Positions 42,511 to 55,079 are shown, counted from the first letter of the stretch. The stretch is DNA of 64,000 nucleotides from Hygrocybe punicea (GCA_963556145.1 OY744464.1:2294001-2358000), one strand, 5' to 3'. A program made the numbers and translations. The notes: generated by a model from the sequence alone, not told the origin.

Positions 42511-45500
42511 CTACTCCTCCTTGGCTAAAACTATGGCCCACTGGATATTTAGGGAGAGCTGCTTGGTCACATTGTCCTTGGGGATCCAGCTATTCGCCGT
42601 GTACCCAACCAGACAAATCTTTCCCACCAAGTGGTCCTCCCACAACTTCAAGTCAGACGGAAGGTGATCGAGCCTGGTAAAATTCACCATGCCATTCATG
42701 CCGTCATATACCGGAACTGGCAACTTCCTCAGACCATCAAAAACTAACCAATCAAATTTTACTCACCTTGGTCCTCGAAGTTCAATGCACCTTTCACTGC
42801 CCTACTATTAGATGACATGGCTTTCACCGGAGACTGATTGGCGGCTGATTTCTTTCTGGCCAGTAGTTTCGCAATGTTATTTCCTGTAGATCCAGCTGAA
42901 CAATGACTAAGTTATTAGAAGATCTCAAATGCAATAGGATGTGACTGGTACTTACCGTCATCCCTGTCTTTTTGTTTAGCACGAGTGCTAATCACCACCG
43001 AACCCTCAAATATTTGAGCCCTCAGCTCAGGAACCTTGAATACCATGCAGAAAAAGGCGCAGAACCTCTCCCACTCCTGAGTGCACATCAGTCCGCTGAT
43101 CTGCCGGAAAATCCCAAAAGGTTCAGATGTCAAGTTGGAACTGGTCACAAGCAAAACGGAGGTGAAAATGATATAAGGATTGAATCCGTATGAGCCAGCC
43201 TGGCTAGCATACTCCACTTGTTTAGTGGGCCAGTGCTGCGCATGGCATGAACGAGTTCTTTTTTTCCCCTCTCCACTTCCATGATGAAGTAAACAATTGC
43301 ATAAAGCATGTTACATATGGTATAAGATACATAGCATATGTTGTATACTGCCAATTGTTCTAATAAGCCCATCTCTCACCTCAGCAACATGAAAAGTAGA
43401 AAAAATAAAACTACATAAAGTGTCTTGAGTGTTCATCAACCTCCTCTCTTACTGTCATGTCTTCTGTGCTGTATCATTATATAATATTCTCAGCCAAAAA
43501 AGAAATGTTGAGGAGGCAATAGGTCAACTGTCAAATACAACTGCCTCCTAAACATTATAATAATAATTGACTTACCTTCTCCAGGACCTTGTATGCTGTA
43601 CAACAGATGACAACATGAAGACAGCTGTGCTTGATGATTGGGCTAATGTTACATATGGCATGAACAAAGTCTTTTTTCTTTTATTGGATTTTTGTTTGTA
43701 TGATTATTATGAACACCATAATTTTGCTTGAAATAAATTAGCATATAAGATAATGTATATATACGGCAATATCACATTGAATTTTATGTTTTAAGTAAAA
43801 ATATCAGTATATTATCTGAGTTAAGCTCATTTCTGCTTATATGGCTGATATTTCCATATATAGTAATAGTGGTCACATGTGACTATGACTCCTGTGATCA
43901 GCTCAAAATTTAGCATTTATAGTGCAAAATTATCTTATATGGTTAGACTGGTCACATGTGACTGTCACCATTGTGATCAGTAAAAAATTTGCTATATAAT
44001 ATCAGAAATTGCCTTATATGGTTAGATTGGTCACATGTGACTGTCACACCTTGCCCGAAATGGTTATATTAGTCAGCAGTTCAATTTTCAGCTGATTCCG
44101 ATAAGAATTGAAGTCAGTACGAATATTTTGAATATAATTTGAAGGTAATGTGTCTTTTCTGAGGCAACCCATATTTGGATGCTTATGTAAGCTTGTCCAC
44201 ACATGGCTAGGACCACATGTTATTTTTCAGTATAACAAGTAGAATCATATCTTTTGCCCAACAAAAAAGTCCCCTACATACGATCAACTTCATTAATTAA
44301 TTAATTAATTAATTAATTACGAACCCTCACTGAACCAGGTCTGATAAAGAACGAGTCTTTTAATAAATTAAAAGAACTCGTAACAGATCGTGCACTTTCC
44401 GATACTGGGTTGGTCTTGATGACATGTGGGGATGCTCTGGACAGATTCATGAACACACCGGACCTAGTAAAGGTGATGGCCTCGAAAAGAAGCCTAGGTA
44501 CGCAGTTACAGTTTGAACCACAGCTCATGATCAAAGTAAGCAAGAGACATACTTCATATTTGCTGAGGGAAAGATTGTTGGAACGTTGCTAAGCAAAAAT
44601 GGTTCAATGGGATCAATACCAGCATTGGCAGTGACCAGAGTCCCTTTGCTAAATCCAGCACAGTCAATCATAAAAACAATACAAAAACAAAACGGTTGAT
44701 GCTCACCGAAGAGCAGGGAGATTCCTATACATGTCCTTCAACATGGGGTCCATTAGTTCTGGAAAGAGAACTTCACATTCGACAGGACCAGCACCGGACT
44801 TGATGAAGCTTCGGCTAGCAGAGTAAAATGTGAGATTTATGATATAATAATGCAAGTCGGAAAACACCTACGATTCAGGAAAGTCATCAAAATATACCAT
44901 TCCTTCCCCCTCTTTCTTGACTTTCTTAGATGGGGACGAACTAGTAAGCATGAGATGAATGGATGCTTCTCAAATTAAGGACTGTCTTTTACCGAAAAAC
45001 ATCCTCTTCAGGGGAATCGGCTCTTGTATGAAAGACCTTTTGAGAAGACGCCTTTTGAAGAGACCTGTTGGACCAACTGACGTATTAGTGACGGGTAAGG
45101 TGTGTGGAACACTGGTGAGCAATACTTTGTTTGGGGCTTCGATGAACTATTGAAGTATCTTTCAACATCAATCATTCAACGGTCGAAATGATGCAAAGTC
45201 ACATACAGCATGTCTTCTTCTTGGGAGATTTCTGGAGAAGCAACTCGAGCTTTTTTCGCAGAACGAGGAGTACTCTTGGTGGTTGAGATGCCCCTGTGTA
45301 ACGCATAATAATAAGACAAGTCATTCCACTAGATCAAAAATGATTACAAACCGCTTAGCTGATCCCTTCGGCTTGGGAATCGGTGAGGGAGTTTTATCCT
45401 CTCTAATAAATCATTCAAGTGAGTTAAATAAATCGGTCAAATTGCAGATAAACCATACTCACTGTGTGGCCTCCTCACTTTCGCCATCACTGGGTGAGAC

Positions 45501-45710
45501 ATCAGAAATCGGACTGTTTCAAGTAACAAAGAAGCACCCACATCTCCTCGATGTCGCTGTAAACATACACCGGCTTTTTTTTTCGAGCATGAGTACTGCC
45601 TTGCCTGCTAAACCAGTACAAAGATAAGTGAATTGGGGAGCTGAATAAAGGGAAGATGAATACAGAGCAGGTGGAGAAGACCCAACACTGGAACGCTTTT
45701 TCGGGGGCAT
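42511..45710 (-). pseudogene. module gene B (copy 2), split by a family-2 element
   Basis: It starts with ATG at 45710 (MPPKKRSSVGSS). After an intron comes PVYVYSDIEEM as in copy 1, and the gene ends near 42511 with PVYDGMNGMV, CLVGYTANSW and LNIQWAIVLAKEE. The large central exon is interrupted between ESARSV and EYASQAG by the element at 43216-44383. That insertion would stop translation unless it were spliced out. Before the insertion it was similar in exon order to 10632-12636. Confidence 0.65.
43216..44383 (+). mobile_element. family-2 Helentron-like element, complete 1168-bp copy
   Basis: It starts ACTTGTTTAGTGGGCC. An inner ACGAGTTCTTTTT about 33 bases in is the inverse of the very end, AAAAGAACTCGTAA: asymmetric terminal inverted repeats. 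Near the 3' end is a (TTAA)n tract (about 44293-44320), then about 30 bases, then a hairpin of AGTCTTTTAATAAATTAAAAGAACT type. The interior has repeats of GTCACATGTGAC (about 43874, 43955, 44033). The matching uninterrupted site in gene B copy 1 (about 11928-11935) shows that no target bases were duplicated. Confidence 0.8.
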
Positions 45711-46163
45711 GTTGGTAAGAAGGACAAACACGAAGAAAAAAAGGTGTTCCAACAAAACCTGATATTCGTCGACATTAACGGTATGAATCAGGAACGCCTT
45801 TCTCATATATTAGAATCTAGAAAAGAAAATTACATTCTGTTCTGTGTTATTTTTTGTGCCTTGTTACCTCGGTAAGAAGCCATAAATATCAAATGCAATA
45901 GATAATTTGCCCACAAAAGACACAATGATGTCACTCTCAATATCAGAACATCCAAATACCTGGACATCCAAACATCCGAACACCGAACGCCAACACCGGC
46001 AGTACGGAACACCAAAACACCGGCAACACTAAGACACAAACAGGACGGTTTACCTGAATATAGTTAGATTTCTGACACTTGCATCAGAAACAGCCAAGAA
46101 CTACTAATCTTAATATACCGTACACAAGTTATCCTCTTTGAATTCTACCAGCAACCAACTACG
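45711..46163. promoter_or_regulatory. divergent intergenic region of B copy 2 and A'
   Basis: This is 453 bases between outward-facing starts, shorter than the 781 bases at copy 1 and without its 136-bp duplication. It includes a short repeat CATCCAAATACC/CATCCAAACATCC and ACACCGGCA twice (45950-46030). Presumed shared promoter. Confidence 0.35.
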
Positions 46164-47347
46164 ATGAATCAATTCTATCAGTATACTGCAGCTGGTAAGA
46201 GAACTCTTATGAGCTACAGTTATTACAGCTCATATGCTCCTCAATAAAAGCTAAGGTACTCGAAACGCTCTCTACTGAGGCATATGAGGGAAAACTTCGC
46301 CAGAAGTATCTGGGTGTATTTAATAAGGCATGTATTCCGATGAATATTTTCTTGGTTAAATTGCCAACAATATACTAGGAAAACGGTCTATATTTGAAAG
46401 CGAAGCCTCAACACAATCAAGAAACGGGGCACTATGAACTGGTCCAAGATATAGATGGCGGTGAGATGGAGGAAGTTGTCTTTCGTCTCACTGGAATTAT
46501 TGTAGAGAGTAACTTACCTCCAATTCACCGACTTCCAAGGTGAGTACTAGCCAATATGCGAAGATCTGAAGTTTATCTTGAGATTATTGGTAGCAAGGGG
46601 TCCAGCATCAAATTTCTCCGGCAGCATGTTGTATTGACAGGGCTGAATTCCCCTCAGTTCGACCTGGCACTGGATGGCATCCAAGCTATCCACTCCATAT
46701 TTTCCAAAGACGTTCGTCTTTCCAAACTACATCCCTGGATGCCTGGAACTTTTGCGGGTTACAAAACTATTGAGGCAGACAACAGATACTTCACCAGTGC
46801 CAAATTTGCCAACCAATCAAATGTCGTTCCCTTTGATCCTCTTGTGGATCCTGACGGAGTTTTAGCCTCAGTCGATCAAAGCCGATACTTGCACGTTGCC
46901 TCCAACAATGTTGGTTACTTCACAAGACAGATAACGCCTGAGAACAAAACCAAGTGAGCATATGATATTGACTCTACCGAGAAAAACTCACGGGTCAAAA
47001 TGTGTAGATATGGACGTATAGCACCGACCAGTTTTTTTCCAGGCGTGATAGTGGATGTTCGAGTGTCATTTCTGCCAAGGATGATAAAACCTTCAAACTT
47101 GGAATCGTACTTCACACCTTAGCTCTCATCGATGATAGGTTTGCCCAGGTATGTAGGCTAACTACCCTTGCATATTTTGACTGATATCTGGGCTGGCTTG
47201 GTTAAGGAGGCATCAAAAACGTTGTTGAAGACCCAACGTCTTCAACAGGAGGTATCCTCAAAGATTAGAAAAAGGGGAATGGCTTTCACTGATGACGAGG
47301 ATGACGATGACGAGAATGCGGTTGAAGATGCCGTCAATAATAACTAA
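46164..47347 (+). pseudogene. module gene A' : diverged copy with a 10-bp deletion
   Basis: Same exon plan as gene A (copies at 8682 and 53634), including the GC-AG second intron, but clearly diverged in sequence (for example KFLRQHVVLTGLN, TSAKFANQSNVVPF). In the fifth exon about ten bases are missing near 47070 compared with the other copies. This shifts the frame into a stop soon after FTP, although DDKTFKLGIVLHTLALIDD can still be read downstream in another frame. The tail is acidic, as in the intact copies. Confidence 0.65.
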
Positions 47348-47479
47348 GATCAGCCTGCTTGAATTTTTTTCTTCTTGAAACCGTCATCTTTTCAAATTAT
47401 TTGTACATATTTTTAATCTATATGAACATGGGTGCATTTCTGTTAACTTGAATGTTAAGAACTGCTATAACTTATGCAA

Positions 47480-48645
47480 CACGGGGGTGTAGACTAGCCG
47501 GGTGGTCGCAAACAGGATGGGGTGGGGTGGGGCGTCCTGGTGGATGGAAATGCGGGGTGCTTGAGGTTGTTCCGTGTGTGGCCGTTCCCCTCACCTAGAC
47601 TCGTTGTTTTAGTCGGAAATGGGGTGCCGGAATCATTTGGAGCCTGTGTGAACCTAAGTAAATTGTACCCGTGCAAAAGAGAGAAAAAAAATATCAAGGG
47701 GGCACAGATTCTGTGCGCGGCCGTTCCCCTTACCGAGACGTCATTTTGGTCGGAAACGGGGTGCCGGAATCGTTTGGGGCCTGCCCCTACCTAAGTCAGT
47801 GGTATCCGACCGAAAGTGAACCAAAAAAAATGGGGCAACTCACATGTGACTGAGTGTGACAACTGCCTTTTTCGCTCAAATTCGTGTGATACAAATACTT
47901 TTTCTCGTCCATTGGAGCATTTTGTGAGTTCTTATGACCTCAAGATAAATCCTGTATTCCTGAAAATATTTGTGGACAAAATTCGAAAAATCTAGTTTAT
48001 TTGTGATTTTTTTCAAAAAGAAAAGAGCAGAAATGCAGAATTTGGCTCTATAGTTGATTACAAACATTAATCAATTAATTAAACGCGACGGATTCGGACC
48101 CCCCCGGCCTCTCGTTTTCAACGGAAACGAGTCGCGGGGGGCATGTACCGGCCGGGGGTGGTCGAAAACGGGGCGGGAAGGGGTGTCCTGGTGAGTGAAA
48201 ACCGGGTGGTGGTGGTGGTTGCGCAGACAGCCGGAACCCTAGGTCTTGAGACCCCCCGGTCGCTCGTTTTCAATGGAAACGAAGCACGGGGGGTGTAGTG
48301 GCCATAGGTGGTTGAAAACGGGGCACGAGGGGCATCCTGGTAGTTGAAAAGGGGGGTTGGTGGTGGTTGGCCAGACAGCCGGAACGCGAGGTACTGACAC
48401 CCCCCAGTTGCTCGTTTTCAAAGGGAACGAGGTGCTGGGGGTGTAGACTGGTTGGGAGTGATCGAAGACTGGGCGGAACGGGGTGATTTGGTGGATGAAA
48501 ATGTGGTATGGCAGTGGTTGCGCAGAAAGCCGGAACGCGAGGTCCTGCCACCCCTCGACTGCTCGTTCTCAACGGGGATGAGTCGTGGGGGGTGGAGACT
48601 GGCCGGTGGTGGTCGAAAACGGGGCAGGACGGGGTGATTTGGTGG
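47480..48645 (+). repeat. family-1 element with about 150-bp satellite, part 1
   Basis: Satellite units start near 47490, and from about 48080 to 48645 they repeat at about 150 bp (C-rich blocks near 48099, 48251, 48402 and 48549). Between them, 47850-48075 is a copy of the conserved family-1 block that normally precedes the terminal tract. Here it ends at an AATTAATTAAA without the hairpin, so the element contains a partial internal duplication. Confidence 0.65.
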
Positions 48646-49532
48646 TTACGAGTTCTTTTAATTTATTAAAAGACTCGTTCTTTATCAAACCTGGTTCAGT
48701 GGAGGTTCGTAATTAATTAATTAATTAATTAATTAATTAATAAAGTTGATCGCCTATAGACAAATTTTTTTTGGGCAACAGATATGATTATACTTCTGAT
48801 ACTGGAAAATAAGATGCAGTTGGGGCCATGTGTGGACAAGCTTACATAAGCATCCAGATATGGGTTGTCTCAGAAAATACAAACTACCTTTCAATTATAT
48901 TCAAAATATTCATACTGACATCAATTCTTCTCGGAATCAGCTGAAAATTGAACTGCTGACTAAGATAACCATTTCAGGCAAGGTGTGACAGTCACATGTG
49001 ACTGATCTAACCATATCAAGTAATCTTTGATATTATGTACCAATTTTTTTGCTGATCACAGTGGTGACAGTCACATGTGACCAGTCTAACCATATAAGGC
49101 AATTTTATACAAAGTTTGCTACATTTGATATTGATCACCATAACATTCATTGCACGTTACAAATATAATTATATAACATAATAATATATAGTTTATCATA
49201 TTTTTTGGTTCTTGTAGTCTCATTTGATCTTTAGTAAACAAATACAAATAGATGTAAACAAAGACAAATAATATGATTCTCTATAAATATTATCACTGGG
49301 CATTTATAAGTGATGTTGCAACTTAGCCATATAACAAACAAATACAAATAAACAAACCCAATATAGTTAGATTACTTTGTATTTCAATTTTAGTTTTGGT
49401 CAATTTTCTTACATAATCTTGATTATGTAATCATTAGTCAGATCATCATTTGAACCCAGACTTTGAACCTTATTGCACTTTGCCTCTTGAACCTGAACCA
49501 CCACCTTCCTCATTTGGTGTGTTAAGTCCGAG

Positions 49533-50200
49533 TTTTTTTGACCTTTTTGGCTTGTTTAAGCTCAGTTTTTCATATTCAGACTCCGAAAAAATGATTTCTG
49601 GATCAGGTGATGTGCCCGGACCATTCAGGGTCCAATGCTGACATAAGCTTTCCTTTTATAGACATAAAAGTCAAAAATTCTTCGGATTTTTGTGCTTTTT
49701 ATTTCCTGTGGTTCTGTTTTATTTCCTGGACCACTGGTAATGTCTTTAATTTGTATATCTTGTTGTTTATTAACATAATCTATCATTTTACAGCCCATAT
49801 CCCTTGCAATTTTCAAAGTATGTACAAATTTCATGTTTTTTTACCTTTTTGGCTTGTTTAAGCTCAGTTTTCCAAATTCAGACCCCGAAAAAAAGCGATC
49901 TGGATCAGGTGATGTGCGCTGACCATTCAGGGTCCAATGCTGATATAATATTCCCTTTTATAGACATAAAAGTTGAGAATTCTTCGGATTTTTATGCTTT
50001 TTCTTCTATATGGCTCTATTTTCTTTCCTGGATCACTGGTAATGTCTTCAAATTGTAAATCTTATTGTTTATTAACATAATCTATCATTCTCCAGCCCAT
50101 CTCCCTGTCAATGTTCAAAGTCAGTACAAATTTCATTTTTTGTCACCTTTTTTGCTTGTTTAAGCTGAGTTTTCCTTATTCAGACTCCAAAAAACAGAAT
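49533..50200 (+). repeat. tandem repeat of about 305 bp
   Basis: Two full units and the start of a third begin at TTTTTGACCTTTTTGGCTTG (49533), 49838 and 50142. Each contains CCATTCAGGGTCCAATGCTG and TATTAACATAATCTATCATT. It lies inside the 3.3-kb family-2 element. Confidence 0.8.
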
Positions 50201-50349
50201 ACATATTGAAATCTATTGCTGATGTTGTTAACAGTTATACAAATGTAAAATTAGAGAATGTGTTGGAAATGGTAATCTCACCCTGGTATGTAGTTATTTG
50301 TTGATCTTAGTCATCTCTTCTATGTCATCATTCCTAACTATATTATGTG

Positions 50350-51425
50350 TAGTTCTTTGGCATAGCCAAGGTCCTGCTAAGCTAGGGCTAATGATGAGCT
50401 ACCAGCTACAGCTACCTCGAGATTTTAGCTGTAGCAGGCAGCTAAGCTGCAACTAATCATAGTATACTACCAAACATATTCTACATAGTATATATTTTAT
50501 TCATAGTACATTTTAGAGTCAAAATGTATGTTTATGTTGGTGTGGCATATGTCACTTTGTCTGTCACTCGGTCATTACTCAACAACAGTGGGCACAACAC
50601 CTCAATACAAGCTTGGAGGTGAAGATGGCAATGGAAAAGAGCTGGGAGGGTGATGCGCCACCTACTGGCCCAGGTATGTGCCCATATTCTCTTCGCATTG
50701 CGTCTACTAAGTTTGCTATCCTATCCCATCCTATCCATCTCATCACCTCGCAAACATGAGCAGATGCATCAACTGAAACATAGACACATTTGTTAGGTAT
50801 CTAGCATAAAAGCACCCGGAATGTGTGATGAAGCCCCCGCAACAACGACGGCAACATGGGTGTAGCCCACATTCCCATATCCTCCTTGCCACTGACCTTC
50901 ACACCTTGCAAACAAGCACTGATGTGTCAACTGACATGTAGATGTCATTCGCAAAGGCATCAACAACAATGAAGGAACATGAGTGAATGTAGCGCATTCC
51001 CATGTCCTGGCCCTTGACACTTCACGCAGATGTTGTTCGCAAAGTATCCAGCACCAATGACAATGATGAGAACGTGGACTTAGACCCATATTCCCATATT
51101 CTCATCACAACCCACCCCCATCTAAACCTTGCAAGAACAGACAGGCTGTGTCAATTGACAAGGTATTTAGCATGATGGATGCAGGTATGTATAGTTGCAT
51201 CTTTGTTGGCTGAGCTGCAGTTATAATAAGCCGCCATGCTGACTATAGTCAACTGTAGTCAGCTATAGTCGGCTACCTCTGGCTACTGAGTTGAACTAGA
51301 AAAAAAACCATGTTAGCTTAGTCATAACCCCAGCTAACCTTAGCTGACTTGTGGCTAGCCTAGCTGCAGCAACAATATTTGGTTCATGCTATAGTATTCT
51401 ATGAAGTTTATTCCATACTAACATG
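50350..51425. mobile_element. possible nested MITE with AGCT-rich ends
   Basis: Both ends are rich in AGCTNNAGCT-like words (50365-50460 and 51225-51365), in partly inverse orientation (GCAGCTAAGCTGCAAC against GTTGCTGCAGCTAG read in reverse). Between them are three to four degenerate units of about 130 bp with CCCATATTCTC and CTTGCAAACA. Ends and target duplication could not be fixed, so this is tentative. Confidence 0.3.
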
Positions 51426-51564
51426 TATATAATTAATATACCAACATTATATAATTAGTATACCAATATTATAGTTAGTCAAATATTGGTTATGCTACCT
51501 ATATATACACCAGATAGTGAATAGCATGGGTATTGGTATAGATTCCTGGATCTGCCTGCATTTT

Positions 51565-51690
51565 TGTAAGCCTTGGATCATCCAATACAGTGAAGTATTG
51601 AGCTAGATATGCTCAAAACACTAGAACAAAGTTTTTTCAGCATATCTAGCTCAATACTTGACCATTTTGGATGATCTGGGGCTTAGAATA
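51565..51690. repeat. inverted repeat with arms of about 45 bp
   Basis: GATCATCCAATACAG-TGAAGTATTGAGCTAGATATGCT on the left arm is complementary to the segment ending TTGGATGATC on the right, with about 25 bases between. This is an imperfect hairpin inside the 3.3-kb element. Confidence 0.75.
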
Positions 51691-51952
51691 ACAGGTAAAA
51701 CCCATGGGTCCAACATGTGCAGGTACTAGTACAGCCAAAGATACCTCAGGGTTACTGGTGCCATTCACTAACATCAGATTTCCTCATTCATTTCAATACT
51801 AAGCTGTGCTTAAGTTATCATCAGAGTCTAACCGCTTGTATTCATGCAACTTATGTTCAACAGAATGTTACAATTATACCATATATTTTGTATGCAAAAG
51901 AAGAAAAAAGAACACGTTCATGCCATGCGAAGCACTGGCCCTCTAAACAAGT

Positions 51953-52728
51953 TGAAAACAGGGTGGTGCTGGCTGGGCAGAGAGCTGGGTGTTTGTTTGC
52001 AATGGGAGCGAGGTGCGGGGGGTGGAGACTGGCTGGGGGTGGTCGAAAACGGGGAGGGAAAGGGTGTCCTGGTGGATGAAAAGAGGTGGGTGCTTGAGAT
52101 TGGGCAGAGAGCTGGAACGCGACGGCCTGAGACCCCCCGGTCGCTCGTATTCAACACGAACGAGGAGCGGGGAGTGAAGAATGGCCAGGGGTGGTCGAAA
52201 ACGGGGCGGGACAGGCTGTATTCGGGCGAAGGTGAACAAAAATGTATCAAGGGGGGGCGACTTACCAATTCCGTGTGTGGCCGTTCCCCTCGCCCAGACT
52301 CGTCGTTTTAGTCGGAAACGGGGTGCCGGAATTGTTTTGGGCCTGCCCCTACATAAGTCAGTGGTATCTGACTGAAGATGAACCAAAAAAATTCGAGGAG
52401 GGGGGGGCAACTCACCTGTTACTCAGTGTGACAACTGCCTTTTTCGCTCAAATTCCGCGTCATACAAATTATTTTTCTTATCCATTGTAACGGTCTTTGA
52501 GTTCTTATGACCTCATGATAAATCCTATATTCCTGACAATATTTGAGGACAAAATTCGAAAAATCTAGTTTATTCATGAATTTTTTCGAAAAGAAACGGT
52601 CAGAAATGCAAAATTTGGCTCTATGGTCGATTTCAAACATTAATCAATTAATTAAATTAATTACTGACGAACTGCGCTGTATCCTGGACTGATAAGAACG
52701 ATTCTTCCATAAATGGAAGAACTCGTAA
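51953..52728 (+). mobile_element. family-1 element, part 2, with 3' terminus at 52728
   Basis: The satellite resumes at 51953 and runs to about 52330. The conserved 250-bp block follows (52400-52640), then an ATTAATTAAATTAATTA tract, the hairpin CTTCCATAAATGGAAG and GAACTCGTAA ending at 52728. Together with 47480-48645 this was one element before the family-2 insertion. Confidence 0.7.
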
Positions 52729-52870
52729 CAGAGGCTTGCTTGTCTGTGCACGTTTTCGGCTTTGCCTGCTAACCCATCATGATAGTAAATAAATTAATGC
52801 AGAAGAACATAGAGAATTGTTACGGTGCAGCCCGAGAGGACTCAATACTGGAATACTTTTTTGGTGGCAT
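52729..52870 (-). pseudogene. first exons of gene B (copy 3), truncated
   Basis: Inverted copy of 10632-10773: the ATG at 52870, first exon, first intron and the start of exon 2 are present. The gene stops at the family-1 terminus at 52728. Confidence 0.75.
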
Positions 52871-53633
52871 GTGGATGAGAGAACGGTGAGAGAATGGTGA
52901 GAGATAGAGTCTTTCCTTCGAAACAGGACTTCAATATTAAATTTTAATGGCGAAACAGGAACATGGCCTTCTGATATATTTTAAAAATGAATTCTCCACC
53001 CCTTCCGCTTGGTGCCTCAGGGTGCCTTGTGGTGTCTCTCTATAGCTCTCCGATGTCTTTCAAAATACCAGATACAGAAAATAATCTGTACTTATAAAGA
53101 TATATACTTCTTCAACAACCTTCTGATATATTCCATGATAACCTCTCCGTGCCCCATGGTGCCTTGTGGTGCCTCTCTATAGCCCTCTAATTCTTTGAAA
53201 ATACCAAATGCAGAAAATAATTTGTACTTCTAGAAAATACTTGTTCAACAGCCGGTGGTTTGTTGATCCAAAAGAATTTCACCGCAGGCACAAATGGGTG
53301 TTGTGCCTTACGACAGGATCCAATACTTCGGATTCAAGATAGACGGTCGAATATAATACCGACTGATTTTTATTTATGCGATGTCATTGCCAGGTTACTG
53401 ATTACAAAGTTCCACCAATAGGCACTACAACATGTCTTTTCGGAAAGCACCATGTCGTTTTGGAAAGTACCCCTGAAAAACACCCCTTGGTCTTGCATTA
53501 CATGAGGCCATGGAACAGCTCGGCATATCTAAATATAGTTTAAAATTCCACGAATTTCTATTAGAAATACGCAAGCACCGAGTGTAGTTTACCGTATTGA
53601 AGTAGTCCTTGGTGTTTCTGCCTGTACTCAGTC
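52871..53633. promoter_or_regulatory. divergent intergenic region (copy 3)
   Basis: Inverted copy of 9851-10631, 18 bases shorter, with the same 136-bp duplication. The B side now leads only to a gene remnant. Confidence 0.4.
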
Positions 53634-54802
53634 ATGAATCAATTCTACGACTACAAAGCAGCTGGTGAGAGAGAGTCTTTGTTCTCAGCTACGTTGGTTG
53701 ACTTGTAAATTCTTCAATGACAGCTGAATCCGTGGAGTCTTTGTCAACCTCAGCATGTGAAGGAAAGCACCATCGGAGGTATTTGAGTTCGTTTAACAAG
53801 GCATGTCTTCTGTCCCATATGGCCTATGAGGTTTTGAACAACATACTAGGAGAATGGCCTACACTTGAAAGCCAAGACCCAGTATAATCGAGCCATGGCA
53901 CAATATGAACTTGTACAGGAAATAGATGGAAAGGAGATGGAGGAAATTATACTTCGTCTTACAGGAGTCATCGCCGAATGTGACTTACCCCCAGTCAACC
54001 GACTTCCAAAGTGAGTGCTAGTTGTCAATATCGAAATCCTGGACACCTGACTTGCAAGTGGTCCATAGTTCTGAAGCCAGGGTCAAATTTCTGCGACAAC
54101 ATGTCACTTTGACAGGGCTGAATTCCTCTCGATTCGACGTGGCTATGGAGAATATCCAGACCATCCACTCCATTTTTGCCAAGGGTATTAGTCCCTTCAA
54201 ACTCCAGCCTTGGACCCCTGGTACATTTTCAGGATATACAACGATTGAAGCGTACAAAAGATACTTTACAAGCGCAAAATTTGCGAATCACTCTGACATT
54301 GTTCCTTTTCCTCCTCTTGTTGATCCCCATGGTGTTTTGGCGTCTGTGGATCAAAGTCAATATTTTCACACCACTGCCGATGACATCGGATATTTTTCTA
54401 GGCTTGTGACCACTGACCAAAAATTCAAGTGAGTACACAACTTTCTCTGCGATGCCAAACTCACAGAAACATGTAGGTATGAACATACAACACCAACTCG
54501 CTTCGTTCCCGGCGTGGTAGTGGATCTTCGACTCTCATTCCGTGCATTTTGTCCCAAGGAAGATAAAAATTTCAAGCTTGCTTTGGTGCTTCAGTCAATC
54601 GCTCTCATCAATGACAAATTTGCAGAGGTGTGCACTACTCTTGTTACGGTTTCTTGTCATGACTTGTTTTATGAAGGACGCTTCAAAGACACTCTTGAAA
54701 ACACAACGTCTTCAGGTCAAAGTGTCTTCAAAAATCAGGAAAAGAGGTGTAGCATTTACTGATGATGAGGATGAGGCTGACATCGCCCCCAATGCGGACT
54801 GA
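53634..54802 (+). CDS. module gene A (copy 3): conserved protein of unknown function
   Basis: Exons 53634-53664, 53724-53800, 53850-54010, 54069-54428, 54477-54627 and 54677-54802 give 301 aa (MNQFYDYKAA at the start, DDEDEADIAPNAD at the end). The intron 53801-53849 is GC-AG. The coding sequence is almost identical to copy 1; one change noticed is EDKN here for EDKI there. The frame is open. Because the duplication is so recent, either copy may be the expressed one. Confidence 0.65.
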
Positions 54803-55079
54803 CATTGGCAGCTGTTCATGGTTGCCTTTTATTTAATACACATACTCTGTTTCAGTTTGAGTCGAATCTGGACTTTATAAAAAAGTTTTTCTCATCCATA
54901 ATAGTTGAGAACATGCTTTGCAAAATCTGACGCTGAGTCTATCATCATCAAACTCTCATTGAGGAGTTTTTAATTTGTTGCAAGTCAAGTTTAAATTCTA
55001 AAGTAAAACGATTACAATTAAGTTTCGAACTTAGTCAAATTCGATACAAAATACGGTGGTATAAGATGGATTTAGTATG
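54803..55079. other. 3' flank of gene A copy 3
   Basis: AT-rich sequence, inverted copy of 8405-8681. No feature seen apart from the duplication. Confidence 0.4.

Larger units (their letters stand above)
48646..51952 (-). mobile_element. family-2 element of 3.3 kb nested in the family-1 satellite
   Basis: Minus orientation: the 3' hairpin terminus is at 48646 and the 5' ACTTGTTTAG-type end at 51952. The satellite on the left breaks at GGGTGATTTGGTGG and resumes on the right at TTGAAAACAGGGTGG without loss or duplication, so the empty site can be read directly. It has GTCACATGTGAC sites near 48992 and 49070. Compared with the 1.17-kb copy it holds about 2 kb of extra sequence. No coding region is supported in it. 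Confidence 0.75.

Noticed and set aside
51844..52410. Overlapping frames on both strands in the satellite
   Set aside because: GC-rich tandem repeat with no family similarity. They arise from low stop-codon density.
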